A stretch of 64,000 bases of DNA from Alphaproteobacteria bacterium (lineage in GTDB: Bacteria; Pseudomonadota; Alphaproteobacteria; Thalassobaculales; Thalassobaculaceae): NCBI GenBank assembly GCA_022822665.1, contig JAJEAR010000084.1, forward strand, positions 1-64,000. The letters are read 5' to 3'. The position numbers were made by a program, and so were the translations under genes. Positions 29,436 to 38,916 of the stretch are shown here, one piece after another. The first letter of the stretch is position 1, and each line of letters opens with the position of its first letter. The notes beneath the pieces were generated by a model, which searched no databases, had not been told where the DNA came from, and saw nothing but the letters and a program-made list of their open reading frames with translations.

Positions 29436-30341
29436 ATGCGAATTGCCATGCTCGCGCGAAATCCGAGTCTGTACTCCCACAGGCGCCTGGTCGAGGCGGC
29501 AGAGGCGCGCGGACACCGGATCGAGATCATTCACACGACCCGGTGCTACGTGAACATCACGGCCCATCGCCCACAGGTCATGTACGAGGATCGTCCGCTT
29601 TCGGGATTCGACGCCGTCATTCCCCGCATCGGCGCGTCGATCACGCTGTATGGTCTCGCCATCCTGCGCCAGTTCGAGATGATGGGAGTATGGACACTCA
29701 ACAACTCGCTGGCCATCGGCCGGGCCCGGGACAAGGTCCGTGCGCTGCAGCTGCTGTCACGCGAGGGTCTCGGGCTGCCGGTGACCGGTTTCGCCAATTC
29801 CGCAAGCCAGGCCGAGGAGATCATCCGCATGGTGAACGGCCCTCCGGTGGTCATCAAGCTGCTGGAAGGGACCCAGGGCGTGGGCGTCGTGCTCGGTGAG
29901 AGCATGTCCTCGGCGCGCAGCGCCATCGAGGCGTTCCGGGGTGCGAAGGTCAACATCCTGATCCAGGAGTTCATCAAGGAGGCGGGAGGCACGGACATCC
30001 GCGCCTTCGTCATCGGCAAGCGCGTCGTCGGGGCCATGAAGAGAACGGGTCCGCGCGACGACTTCCGCTCGAACCTGCACCGGGGCGGAACCTGCGAGCC
30101 CATCCGGATCACGCCCGAGGAACGCTCAAGCGCGGTGCGGGCATCCCAGGCACTCGGGCTGGATGTCTCCGGTGTCGACTTCCTCAGGGCCAATCACGGG
30201 CCGGTGATCATGGAGGTCAATGCCAGCCCCGGTCTGGAGGGCATCGAGAAGGCGACCGGTGTCGACATCGCGGAGCGGATCATCACCTTCATCGAGGCCA
30301 ACGCCCACCTGCCGGTCAAGCGCCGCCGCCGCAGCGCGTAG
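29436..30341 (+). CDS. rimK: RimK: ribosomal protein S6 modification L-glutamate ligase
   Basis: A 301-residue ATP-grasp ligase. It has the [27 protein letters not shown] start, [30 protein letters not shown], the ATP-binding core [23 protein letters not shown], and [15 protein letters not shown] with metal-binding residues. RimK adds glutamates to the C-terminus of S6 and can polymerise alpha-glutamate. It is flanked by its protease partner and a desuccinylase-like hydrolase. Confidence 0.94.
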   Translation: MRIAMLARNPSLYSHRRLVEAAEARGHRIEIIHTTRCYVNITAHRPQVMYEDRPLSGFDAVIPRIGASITLYGLAILRQFEMMGVWTLNNSLAIGRARDKVRALQLLSREGLGLPVTGFANSASQAEEIIRMVNGPPVVIKLLEGTQGVGVVLGESMSSARSAIEAFRGAKVNILIQEFIKEAGGTDIRAFVIGKRVVGAMKRTGPRDDFRSNLHRGGTCEPIRITPEERSSAVRASQALGLDVSGVDFLRANHGPVIMEVNASPGLEGIEKATGVDIAERIITFIEANAHLPVKRRRRSA

Positions 30342-30450
30342 CGCCGGGCGCGTTGACCACGCGGGCGCCGACCTCCTAGGGTCTTGGCGCGGGGCGCGGT
30401 CGACGCCGGTCGGGTCCGGCGCGACCGGACGGAAGCAGCGCGGGGGCAGC

Positions 30451-31527
30451 ATGGCCGGAGAACAGGGGGGCGTGCGATCGAATGTCGCCCTCGCGGGGAC
30501 AACCGTTGCTCCCGGCGAGCGCCGGCAGGTCGACATCCAGATCGCCGAGCTGTCGAGCGGATTTCCCGTCCGGATGCCGGTGCATGTCATCAACGGCCGC
30601 CATCCGGGGCCACAGCTGTTCATTTCCGCCGCCCTGCACGGCGACGAGATCAACGGTGTCGAGATCATCCGGCGCTTCACCAGGCTGACCGCGCTGAGGG
30701 ACCTGCGTGGGACCGTGGTCGCCGTTCCAATCGTGAACACGCCCGGCTTCCTGTACCAGAGCCGGTACCTGCCCGACCGCCGGGACCTCAACCGTTCGTT
30801 TCCGGGGTCGCATGACGGGTCGCTGGCGGGACGGATCGCCCGCTGCTTCCTCGACGAGATCGTGAGCGGGTCTTCATGGGGCATCGACCTGCACACGGGC
30901 AGCCACCATCGTTCGAACTACCCCCAGGTCCGGGCCAGCCTGGACAGCCCCGAGATCGAGGCCGTGGCGCGGGCATTTGGCGTTCCCGTGGTGCTCAATG
31001 CCGGCTTCCGGCAGGGTAGCCTGCGCGAGGCGGCGAATTCTGTGGGGGTCCCGGTGGTCGTCTACGAGGCGGGCGAGGCGCTGCGCTTCGACGAGGCGGG
31101 GATTCGCGCCGGTGTGCGCGGTATCATCGGTATCATGCAGCACCTGGCGATGCTGCCGCGGCGCGAGGAATATGCCGAGCCGCCCGAACCGCTGGTCCTG
31201 CGTTCAAGCCGCTGGGTCCGGGCGCCGTGCAGCGGCGTGCTGCGGGTCATCGAGCCCCTCGGCGCCCAGGTGCGGCGCAACCAGGTGCTGGCGTTCATTT
31301 CTGATCCCTGGGGCATGACCGATACCGAGATCGAGGCCCCGGCGGACGGTGTCATCGTCGGCAGGACCAACCTGCCCGTGGTCCATGACGGGGACGCCCT
31401 GTTCAACATCGCGCTGGCGGAAGGAACCCAGATCGACGCCAGGGCGCTCGACGACTTCTCGCCGCTGGAGCAGTACGAGACCGGCGCGACCGCGGACCTC
31501 GCGCGCGCCGAACGCCAGATCGTCTGA
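30451..31527 (+). CDS. Succinylglutamate desuccinylase / aspartoacylase family deacylase
   Basis: A 358-residue M14-like zinc hydrolase. The metal site is AALHGDEINGVEI (His and Glu) and SWGIDLHTGSHHR (His). The substrate arginine region is DRRDLNRSFPG. The C-terminal ~100 residues look like a lipoyl/biotinyl-type hairpin domain (RAPCSGVLRVIEPLGAQVRRNQVLAFI) seen in some members. It follows rimK by ~110 nt. Genes of this type recur next to rimB/rimK, so action on N-acyl amino acids or glutamate conjugates is plausible. The substrate is not known. Start ATG 30451; the frame is open far upstream inside rimK. Confidence 0.85.
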   Translation: MAGEQGGVRSNVALAGTTVAPGERRQVDIQIAELSSGFPVRMPVHVINGRHPGPQLFISAALHGDEINGVEIIRRFTRLTALRDLRGTVVAVPIVNTPGFLYQSRYLPDRRDLNRSFPGSHDGSLAGRIARCFLDEIVSGSSWGIDLHTGSHHRSNYPQVRASLDSPEIEAVARAFGVPVVLNAGFRQGSLREAANSVGVPVVVYEAGEALRFDEAGIRAGVRGIIGIMQHLAMLPRREEYAEPPEPLVLRSSRWVRAPCSGVLRVIEPLGAQVRRNQVLAFISDPWGMTDTEIEAPADGVIVGRTNLPVVHDGDALFNIALAEGTQIDARALDDFSPLEQYETGATADLARAERQIV

Positions 31528-31625
31528 CGCTTCCGTACCCGGCTTCGCCACGGCGGTCCCCACAACCCCCTTTTCATTGGCCATGCGCCGTCGCACAGTG
31601 CCGCGTCACGAGTGCGGAGGAAACA

Positions 31626-33425
31626 ATGACGCGGAAGTCCTGGGATCCGATCGAGTTCGAGCTGCTGCGCAACGCGGTCTCGGCGATCGCCGACGAGATG
31701 GCTCTGACCATCATGCGCACCACCTATTCGGGTGTGCTGCGCGACAACATGGATTTCTCCACCGCGTTCTGTGACGCGGAAGGCAGGCTGGTCGCCCAGG
31801 GCCTGACGCTGCCGGGGCATCTCGGGTCGATCCCCACCGCGCTCGCCGCCGTCGTGGAACGGTTCGGCGAGAACATGCTGCCCGAGGACATGTTCTGCCT
31901 CAACGATCCGTTCAGGGGCGGGATGCACCTGCCGGACATCTTCATCTTCAAGCCGATCTTCAGCCACGGGCGCCGCATCGCCTTCGCGGCGACCATCTGT
32001 CACCACACCGACGTCGGTGGCCGGGTTGCCGGGTCGAACGCGTCGGACTCGACCGAAATCTACCAGGAAGGGCTGCGCATCCCGCCGATGTACATGTTCG
32101 AGCAGGGCCGCCGCAACGAGACCCTGTGGAGCCTGATCGAGGCCAACGTGCGGGTGCCGGTCAAGGTGTTCGGCGACATTCGCGCCCAGCTCGCGGCCTG
32201 CAACATCGCCGAGCGCCAGTTCCTGGAACTGGTCAGCGAACACGGGGTCGACACCATGACCGGGTTCATGGACGACTTCATCGACTATTCCGAGCGGGTC
32301 ACCCGGGCAGCACTCAGGGACCTGCCGGACGGGGAATGGCAGTTCGAGGACTGGATCGACGACGACGGTGTCGACGTCGGATCGCCCATTCGCCTGTTCG
32401 TGACCCTGCGCAAGCAGGGCGAGGTGATGCAGGCCGACTGGACCGGTACCTCGCCCCAGGTGAAGGGCGCGATCAACAACACGCTCTCGTTTACCAAGGC
32501 CGCGACCTACTGCGGCGTGAAATCGGTCCTGCCGCACGACGTTCCGGCCAACGAGGGGTTCTTCCGCTGCGTCGAGGTCACGGCGCCGCCGGGAACCATC
32601 GCCAACGGCGTGCTGCCCGCGGCCTGCGCTGCCCGCGGCCTGACCGGGTTCCGGATGCTCGACTGCGTGTTCGGAGCGCTGGCGATGATGCTGCCTTCCG
32701 CAGTCATGGCGGCGTCGGACGGCGGCAATACCGGGGTGTCCATCGGCGGCTACGACGAGAACCGCAACCCCTTCATCTACGTCGACTTCGCCTGCGGCAC
32801 CTGGGGAGGGCGCCCGTGGGCGGACGGACTTTCCGGCAACTCGAACCTGTTCGCCAACATGGCCTCGCAGTCGATCGAGGTCACCGAGGCCGAGAACCCG
32901 GTCGAGGTGCTTTCCTACGAGTACGTGCCCGACCGGGCCGGCGCCGGAAAGTTCCGTGGCGGCGCGCCCTACCGGCGTGATTACCGGCTGCTCGAGAAGG
33001 AGGCGGTGCTCCAGGTTCGTTCCGACCGCCACGCCTTCCGGCCATATGGACTGTACGGCGGCAATCCGGGAGCGCCGTCGCGCAATACCATGAACCCGGG
33101 GATCGAGGACCGGCCGCTCGAGTCCAAGCTGACGATGACGATGCGCTCGGGCGACGTCTTCCGGCACGAACTCGCCGGTGGCGGCGGCTGGGGCGACCCG
33201 CTCGAGCGCGACCCGGAGGCGGTGCTGCGTGACGTGCGCAACGAACTGGTCAGCCCGGACCTCGCACGCCGCGACTACGGCGTGGTAGTCGATACCGCGA
33301 CCTGGAGCGTGGACGAGGCGGAGACACGGGCGCTCAGGAGCGCAATCTGCGGCGAGCGGGTCGGCGCGGCACCGCCGGTGCTGTGGCAGGACTGGCCGCG
33401 CGCCGGGCAGGGAGCGGGCTCATGA
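31626..33425 (+). CDS. hyuB: Hydantoinase B / oxoprolinase family subunit (second copy)
   Basis: A 599-residue HyuB protein, distinct from the copy at 2.6-4.3 kb. N-terminal motifs: LLRNAVSAIADEMALTIMRTTYS; then FCLNDPFRGGMHLPDI, ATICHHTDVGGR, GDIRAQLAACNIAERQF and ELAGGGGWGDPLERDP. It forms an ATP-dependent cyclic-amide hydrolase with HyuA. The stop overlaps the hyuA start by 4 nt (ATGA), indicating coupled translation. The order is hyuB-hyuA here and hyuA-hyuB in the other operon, so the two are not recent duplicates. Confidence 0.92.
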   Translation: MTRKSWDPIEFELLRNAVSAIADEMALTIMRTTYSGVLRDNMDFSTAFCDAEGRLVAQGLTLPGHLGSIPTALAAVVERFGENMLPEDMFCLNDPFRGGMHLPDIFIFKPIFSHGRRIAFAATICHHTDVGGRVAGSNASDSTEIYQEGLRIPPMYMFEQGRRNETLWSLIEANVRVPVKVFGDIRAQLAACNIAERQFLELVSEHGVDTMTGFMDDFIDYSERVTRAALRDLPDGEWQFEDWIDDDGVDVGSPIRLFVTLRKQGEVMQADWTGTSPQVKGAINNTLSFTKAATYCGVKSVLPHDVPANEGFFRCVEVTAPPGTIANGVLPAACAARGLTGFRMLDCVFGALAMMLPSAVMAASDGGNTGVSIGGYDENRNPFIYVDFACGTWGGRPWADGLSGNSNLFANMASQSIEVTEAENPVEVLSYEYVPDRAGAGKFRGGAPYRRDYRLLEKEAVLQVRSDRHAFRPYGLYGGNPGAPSRNTMNPGIEDRPLESKLTMTMRSGDVFRHELAGGGGWGDPLERDPEAVLRDVRNELVSPDLARRDYGVVVDTATWSVDEAETRALRSAICGERVGAAPPVLWQDWPRAGQGAGS

Positions 33426-35503
33426 GCCGGTTTCGGGTCGGGATCGACATCGGGGGTACCTTCACCGACATCGTGCTGCTCGACGCCGACGGTACGGTGC
33501 TGACCCGCAAGGTGTCTTCGAGCGTGGACAACTACGCCCGCGCCATCGTCGAGGGACTGGCCGAGCTGTTCGAGGCCTCCGGCCTCGAGCCGGGCGACAT
33601 CCGCGAGATCCGTCACGGCACTACCGTGGCGTCGAATGCCATCCTCGAGCTCAAGGGGGCGCGGGTTGGCCTGATCACCTCGCGGGGATTCCGCGACGTG
33701 CTCGAGATCCGCACCCTGCGCATGCCGAAGCTCTACGACCTGGCATGGGAAAAGCCGCCGCCGCTGGTCGAGCGCTACCTGCGGCGCACCGTGGACGAGC
33801 GCGTCAACGCCGACGGCGTGGTCGAACGGGCGCCGGACCCGGACGAGATCGCCCGCGAGGTCGGCATCCTGCTCGAACAGGGTGTCGAGGCAATCGCGGT
33901 GTGCCTGATCAATGCCTATGCCAACCCGGCGCACGAGCAGGCCATTGCCGGGGTGATCCGTGCCATGGCCCCCGACCTGCCGCTGTGCATCAGCGCCGAC
34001 GTCCTGCCGGAGATGAAGGAATACGAGCGGACCTCGACCACCGTGATCAATGCCTATGTCCTGCCGGTCGTGAGCACCTATCTTGCAGCACTGCGCGCCG
34101 GGCTTGACGCCGGCGGCGTTGCCGCGTCGCTCTACCTCATGCAGTCCAACGGCGGACTGACCACCTCGGCCGCCGCGGCCAGGCTGCCGATGCACATCAT
34201 CGAGTCCGGTCCGGCCGGGGGCGTGATCGGAAGCCAGGCAATCGCACGCGCGCACGGTATCGAGAACGTCATCGCCTTCGACATGGGGGGCACGACGGCG
34301 AAGACCTCGATGATCACCCGCGGGGAGGTCACCCGCGCGCTCGACATGCAGGTCGGGGGCGGGATCATCCACGGCTCCCGGCTGCTCACCGGTGCCGGGT
34401 ACGCGCTGAAGGTGCCGGCGATCGACCTGGCGGAGGTTGGCGCCGGGGGCGGTTCGATCCTGACCATCGATCCCGGCGGCTCGCTCCTGGCCGGGCCGCA
34501 CAGCGCCGGCGCCCAGCCGGGACCGGTGTGCTACGGCATCGGCGGCGAGGAGCCGACGATCACCGATGCCAACCTGGTGCTCGGGTATCTCAACCCGGAG
34601 CACCTGGTCGGCGGCGCCCTGCGGATCGACCGCGACCGGGCGGCGCAGGTGCTCGAGGAGAAGATCGCGCGTCCGCTCGGGCTGCCGCTTGAGGTCGCGG
34701 CGCACGGCGCCCACCTGATCGCGGCCTCGAACATGATCCGGGCGATCAAGGCCGTCTCGACCGAACGCGGCCGCGATCCGCGGAACTACGTGCTGTTCGC
34801 CTTCGGCGGCAACGGGCCGATGTTCGCGGCCGGCATGGCCCGGGCCATCGGGATCTCCCGCGTGGTGGTGCCACCGGCCCCCGGACTGTTTTCCTCCTTC
34901 GGCCTGCTGTACGCCGACGTGGAGCACCACCATTCCCGGACCTTCCGGTGCCTGCTGTCCGACGCCGACCCGGCGGAACTCACCCGGGCGTGGGACGCGC
35001 TGGCGCGGGAGGCGGGCGAGGAGCTCGGGCAGGAAGGGTTTTCCGGCCCGTCGGCGGTGATCGAGCGTTCGGCCAGCCTTCACTACAAGGGCCAGATCTA
35101 CGAACTCTCGGTGCCGGCGCCCGACGGAGTGCTGGACCGCGACAAGCTCACGGAACTTGCCGAGCGATTCGGCCAGGAGCACGAGACCGTCTACGGCCAC
35201 AGGGCCGGGCCGGAGGAACCGGTCGAGCTGGTCAACATCGCGGTGGTGGGCCGGGGACTGTCCGAGGCCAACCGGGTGCCCGAGCGTCTCCGGCTGGCCC
35301 AGATGGACGGGACCGTGGCGCCGCGCCGTGCCTATTTCGGGCGCGATGTCGGCTGGCTCGAGACCCCGGTCCTGCGCCGCGGCGACCTTGCAACACCGCG
35401 CGAGGGCCCGGTCATCATCGAGGAGTACGACGCAACCTGCCTGGTCCCGCCCGGGGCACGCGGCGAGCGCGACCGGTTCGGCAACATCGTGATCAGCCTG
35501 TGA
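33422..35503 (+). CDS. hyuA: Hydantoinase A / oxoprolinase family subunit (second copy)
   Basis: A 693-residue HyuA. ATPase motifs: MSRFRVGIDIGGTFTDIVLLD, RHGTTVASNAILELKGA, GLITSRGFRDVLEI, ESGPAGGVIGSQ, FDMGGTTAKTSMI and EVGAGGGSILTID. I chose the ATG at 33422, overlapping the hyuB stop. Its own stop overlaps the GTG of a HAD phosphatase gene (GTGA). The neighbouring ABC importer at 36-42 kb is the probable supplier of substrate. Confidence 0.92.
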   Translation: MSRFRVGIDIGGTFTDIVLLDADGTVLTRKVSSSVDNYARAIVEGLAELFEASGLEPGDIREIRHGTTVASNAILELKGARVGLITSRGFRDVLEIRTLRMPKLYDLAWEKPPPLVERYLRRTVDERVNADGVVERAPDPDEIAREVGILLEQGVEAIAVCLINAYANPAHEQAIAGVIRAMAPDLPLCISADVLPEMKEYERTSTTVINAYVLPVVSTYLAALRAGLDAGGVAASLYLMQSNGGLTTSAAAARLPMHIIESGPAGGVIGSQAIARAHGIENVIAFDMGGTTAKTSMITRGEVTRALDMQVGGGIIHGSRLLTGAGYALKVPAIDLAEVGAGGGSILTIDPGGSLLAGPHSAGAQPGPVCYGIGGEEPTITDANLVLGYLNPEHLVGGALRIDRDRAAQVLEEKIARPLGLPLEVAAHGAHLIAASNMIRAIKAVSTERGRDPRNYVLFAFGGNGPMFAAGMARAIGISRVVVPPAPGLFSSFGLLYADVEHHHSRTFRCLLSDADPAELTRAWDALAREAGEELGQEGFSGPSAVIERSASLHYKGQIYELSVPAPDGVLDRDKLTELAERFGQEHETVYGHRAGPEEPVELVNIAVVGRGLSEANRVPERLRLAQMDGTVAPRRAYFGRDVGWLETPVLRRGDLATPREGPVIIEEYDATCLVPPGARGERDRFGNIVISL

Positions 35504-36039
35504 GCGATGCGGGCGCGGCGAGGCCGGCGGCGTTCCTCGACCGCGATGGCGTGCTCAACCTGGACGTCGGATTCGTCAGCCGCCCGGACCAGGTCCGCTG
35601 GGTCAACGGCGCGTTCGACGCGGTACGGCTGCTGAACGCGACCGGCTACCTGGTCCTGGTGGTGACCAACCAGGCCGGCATTGCCCGCGGGCTCTACGGA
35701 TGCGGGGATGTCGAGCGGTTGCACGCGTGGATGAACCGCGAGATGGCGCGGCGCGGCGCCCGGATCGACGACTTCCGCTACAGCCCGTATCACCCCGACT
35801 TCGACGACGGGCGCTATCGCGACCGCGCGCACTGGCGCAAGCCGGCACCGGGCATGCTGCTCCACCTCGCGGAATGCTGGCCGGTCGACCTGTCCCGCTC
35901 GTTCATGGTCGGCGACAGGGCGAGCGACATGGAGGCGGCGGCGGCGGCCGGGGTCCGGGGCTATCCGTTTGCCGGCGGCAACCTGCACGACCGCATCCGG
36001 GACATCCTGGCGGGTTCCGGCCCCGCCCGGGCGATTTGA
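35500..36039 (+). CDS. HAD-IIIA phosphatase, GmhB/HisB-like, lacking the zinc cysteines
   Basis: A 179-residue HAD phosphatase. It has the nucleophile motif FLDRDGVLNLDVGFV, VVTNQAGIARGLY (motif II), WRKPAPGMLLHLAE (motif III Lys) and MVGDRASDMEAAAAAG (motif IV). It resembles D-glycero-heptose-1,7-bisphosphate 7-phosphatase, but the usual CPHHP...CxCRKP zinc loop reads SPYHPDF...DRAHWRKP, so the Cys ligands are gone. The GTG start overlaps the hyuA stop, so it is translated with the hydantoinase rather than with LPS genes. A role in that pathway, for example clearing a phosphorylated intermediate, is inferred. Confidence 0.8.
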   Translation: MSDAGAARPAAFLDRDGVLNLDVGFVSRPDQVRWVNGAFDAVRLLNATGYLVLVVTNQAGIARGLYGCGDVERLHAWMNREMARRGARIDDFRYSPYHPDFDDGRYRDRAHWRKPAPGMLLHLAECWPVDLSRSFMVGDRASDMEAAAAAGVRGYPFAGGNLHDRIRDILAGSGPARAI

Positions 36040-36178
36040 GCACATATGTGATGAAGGTGGGTGCGAACCCCGGGCTTGGCCTGTATCGCGACCGGCAACC
36101 TGATGTAGTGTGCGCCCGCTCGATCCAGCCGCCAGGCAGGACGGGCCCTGAACATGTGGGAGAGGAGAGACAGTACAG

Positions 36179-37783
36179 ATGAAACCAACATTCAGCACAC
36201 TCGTGGCAGGTGCCACCCTGGTGCTGCTCGGGACCGGGCTTGCCGCCGGCGTCGCCGAGGCCCAGAAACAGGGTGGCGTGCTCAAGTTCTATCACCGGGG
36301 AACACCGCCCAGCGGATCGATCCACGAAGAGGCGACCAACTCGACCGTGTCGCCCTACATGGGGGTCTTCAATAACCTGGTGATGTACGACCAGTCGGTC
36401 GCGACCAACAGCGCCGATACCATCGTCCCGGACCTGGCGACCGAATGGAGCTGGAACGATGCCGGCACGGAGCTCACCTTCAAGCTGCGCGAGGGCGTGA
36501 CCTTCCACGATGGCAAGCCGTTTACCGCCAAGGACGTGGTCTGCACCTGGAACCTGGTTCTCGGCACGGCCAAGGCCCGGCTGCGCAAGAACCCGCGCAA
36601 GTCCTGGTACAAGAACCTCGAGAGCGTAAGCGCCAACGGTGACCACGAGGTCACCTTTACGCTCAAGCGGCGCCAGCCCGCCTTCCTCTCCCTGCTCGCC
36701 GGAGGATACTCGCCGGTCTACCCGTGTCACGTGCCTCCCAAGAAGATGCGCACCCACCCGATCGGGACCGGTCCGTTCAAGTTCGTCGAGCTCAAGCAGA
36801 ACGAGCACGTGAAGTTCACCCGCAACGAGAACTACTGGAAAGAAGGCCGCCCCTACCTCGACGGCCATGAGTGGACGATCATCAAGAGCCGCTCGACCCG
36901 CGTCCTGGCCTTCGTTGCCGGCAAGTTCGACATGACCTTCAACAGTGACGTCACGGTACCGCTGCTCAAGGACGTGAAGGAGCAGGCTCCGCACGTGGTC
37001 TGTCACAAGGGTCCGACCAACGTGTCGACCAACCTGATCGTCAACCAGGACAGCCCGCCGTTCGACAATGCCGACATCCGCAAGGCGATGGTGCTCACCA
37101 TCGACCGGGATGCCTTCATCCAGATCCTCGGCCACGGTGAAACCATCAAGAGCGGATCGCTGCTGCCGCCTCCGAGCGGGGTGTGGGGCATGCCTCCCGA
37201 TGTGTTGAACAAAGTCGCCGGCTACAATCCTGACGTGGCTGCCAACCGCGAGGAGGCCCGGAAGATCATGGAGGGCCTCGGCTACGGGCCCGACAACCGG
37301 CTCCAGGTCAAGGTGGCAACCCGCAACATCGCCATCTACCGTGATCCCGCCGTGATCCTGATCGACCATCTCAAGGAGATCTACGTCGACGGCGAGCTCG
37401 AGACCGTGGAAACCAGCAACTGGCACGCCAAGGTCGCGCGCAAGGACTACCAGGTCGGTCTCAACCTGACCGGTATCGGGGTCGATGATCCCGACGCCAT
37501 GTTCTACGAGAACTACGCGTGCGGGTCGCAGCGCAACTACACCGGCTACTGCAAGCAGGAGATGATGGACCTGTTCGAGAAGCAGTCGATGATGGACAAC
37601 GGTCCGGAACGGCTGGAGCTGGTGTGGGAGATCGACAAGCGGCTGCAGGAAGACGCGGCACGCCCGATCATCTTCAACAACGTCGCCGCCACATGCTGGC
37701 AGCCCGACGTCAAGGGCTTCACCATGATGACCAACAGTGTGTACAACGGCTGGCGTCTGGAAGACGTCTGGCTCGACCGCTGA
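36179..37783 (+). CDS. ABC transporter substrate-binding protein, family 5 (peptide/nickel type)
   Basis: A 534-residue periplasmic solute-binding protein of the DppA/OppA family. It has a signal peptide (TFSTLVAGATLVLLGTGLAAGVAEA), then LVMYDQSVATNSADTIVPDLATEW, LREGVTFHDGKPFTAKDVV, the family stretch IGTGPFKFVELKQNEHV, and FNNVAATCWQPDV near the C-terminus. First gene of the importer, 139 nt after the HAD gene, with GGAGAGGAG upstream. The ligand is not predictable; hydantoin, oxoproline or short peptides fit the preceding hyu genes. Confidence 0.92.
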   Translation: MKPTFSTLVAGATLVLLGTGLAAGVAEAQKQGGVLKFYHRGTPPSGSIHEEATNSTVSPYMGVFNNLVMYDQSVATNSADTIVPDLATEWSWNDAGTELTFKLREGVTFHDGKPFTAKDVVCTWNLVLGTAKARLRKNPRKSWYKNLESVSANGDHEVTFTLKRRQPAFLSLLAGGYSPVYPCHVPPKKMRTHPIGTGPFKFVELKQNEHVKFTRNENYWKEGRPYLDGHEWTIIKSRSTRVLAFVAGKFDMTFNSDVTVPLLKDVKEQAPHVVCHKGPTNVSTNLIVNQDSPPFDNADIRKAMVLTIDRDAFIQILGHGETIKSGSLLPPPSGVWGMPPDVLNKVAGYNPDVAANREEARKIMEGLGYGPDNRLQVKVATRNIAIYRDPAVILIDHLKEIYVDGELETVETSNWHAKVARKDYQVGLNLTGIGVDDPDAMFYENYACGSQRNYTGYCKQEMMDLFEKQSMMDNGPERLELVWEIDKRLQEDAARPIIFNNVAATCWQPDVKGFTMMTNSVYNGWRLEDVWLDR

Positions 37784-37799
37784 TGGCATGACCCGGGTT

Positions 37800-37831
37800 C
37801 CGGGCTCCCCGGCCTCTTCCGGGGAGCCCGG
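37800..37831 (+). promoter_or_regulatory. Strong intercistronic hairpin after the binding-protein gene
   Basis: A perfect 13-bp stem (CCGGGCTCCCCGG / CCGGGGAGCCCGG) with the 6-nt loop CCTCTT, 16 nt past the SBP stop and 128 nt before the permease gene. No T-run follows. It probably acts as an mRNA-stabilising element or partial terminator that gives more binding protein than permease. Confidence 0.7.
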
Positions 37832-37959
37832 CTGTCCGATGTCCCGGCACGGGGTGCCCTGACGGGCTGCGTCCGGGTGCGGGGGCCTCCCGCGGGAGCG
37901 CCCCGCGCACGGGACGCCCGTTCCGGGGACAGTCTTGCCGGAGAGCAGGGAGGCGGCGC

Positions 37960-38907
37960 GTGTCGACCTATCTCATACGACGGTTCCTGCTGATGATCCT
38001 GACCCTGGTCGGGATGTCGATTGTCATCTTCGTGCTGCTGCGGCTGGTTCCGGGCAACATCGCGGACATCATGTTCGACTCCGCCGGGTTCGTGGACCCG
38101 GCCGAAAAGGCGATCATCGAGGCCGAACTGGGTCTCGATCAGCCGATACCGGTCCAGTACTACGACTGGATTGCCGGACTGCTGGTCGGGGACCTGGGCT
38201 TCAGCTACGTCTCGGAGATGCCGGCCATTGACGAGATCGGCCCGCGTATCCCGATCACGGCCAAGCTCGCGGCACTGTCGCTGTTCTTCTCGGTCCTGTT
38301 CGGCCTGCCGCTCGGTGTCATCAGCGCGGTGCGCCAGAACACCGCGCTCGACTACGTCCTGCGGGTGGTCAGCCTGAGCGGCCTGTCACTGCCGTCGTTC
38401 TGGCTGGCGCTGCTGATCCTGATGGCCTGCGTGGCCTGGTTCGGCGCCATTCCGATCTACACCGACACGCCGGAATCGCTTTGGGACGAGCTGGCGCTCT
38501 ACCTGCTGCCGTCGGCCGCCGTCGGGTTCCGCGCCTCGGCCCTGATCATGCGCCTGACCCGGTCCTCCATGCTCGAGGTGCTGCGCCAGGACTACATCAG
38601 GACCGCGAAGGCCAAGGGAGCGCCCGACAATTCGGTCAACTACGTCCACGCCCTGAAGAACGCCGTCCTGCCGGTCACCACCATCATCGGCATCGAGGCG
38701 GCGTTCCTGATCGGCGGCCTGATCATCACCGAAACCGTCTTCAACATACCCGGTGTCGCGCATTTCCTGGTCGAGGCGATCCTGATGCGCGACTACCCGA
38801 TCGTGCAGAACCTGGTGATGTTCATCGCCATCATCGTGGTGGTGATCAACTTCATCACCGACCTCGCCTATGCGGCTCTCGACCCGCGCATCAAATACGC
38901 CGACTAG
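37960..38907 (+). CDS. ABC transporter permease (DppB type)
   Basis: A 315-residue inner-membrane permease with six predicted helices. MSTYLIRRFLLMILTLVGMSIVIFVLLRLVPG is the standard first helix with the PGN turn. The cytoplasmic coupling loop VLRQDYIRTAKAKGAPDNSVNYVHALKNAVLPV contains the EAA-type signature, and the C-terminal ALDPRIKYAD is typical. GTG start. Its partner permease follows after 9 nt. Confidence 0.93.
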   Translation: MSTYLIRRFLLMILTLVGMSIVIFVLLRLVPGNIADIMFDSAGFVDPAEKAIIEAELGLDQPIPVQYYDWIAGLLVGDLGFSYVSEMPAIDEIGPRIPITAKLAALSLFFSVLFGLPLGVISAVRQNTALDYVLRVVSLSGLSLPSFWLALLILMACVAWFGAIPIYTDTPESLWDELALYLLPSAAVGFRASALIMRLTRSSMLEVLRQDYIRTAKAKGAPDNSVNYVHALKNAVLPVTTIIGIEAAFLIGGLIITETVFNIPGVAHFLVEAILMRDYPIVQNLVMFIAIIVVVINFITDLAYAALDPRIKYAD

Positions 38908-38916
38908 GAGACCGTC

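Noticed and set aside
31062-33167. Minus-strand ORF of about 700 codons opposite hyuB
   Set aside because: Shadow of hyuB codons; no domain, no ribosome site, and a His/Arg/Pro-rich translation.
33275-35200. Minus-strand ORF of about 640 codons opposite hyuA
   Set aside because: Antisense shadow of a confidently identified gene.
35500-36039. Genuine heptose-bisphosphate phosphatase GmhB
   Set aside because: The Cys zinc ligands are replaced and the gene is coupled to hyuA, not to LPS genes, so only the HAD family was called.
37800-37831. Rho-independent terminator
   Set aside because: The stem is strong but no T-run follows, and the downstream genes belong to the same importer.
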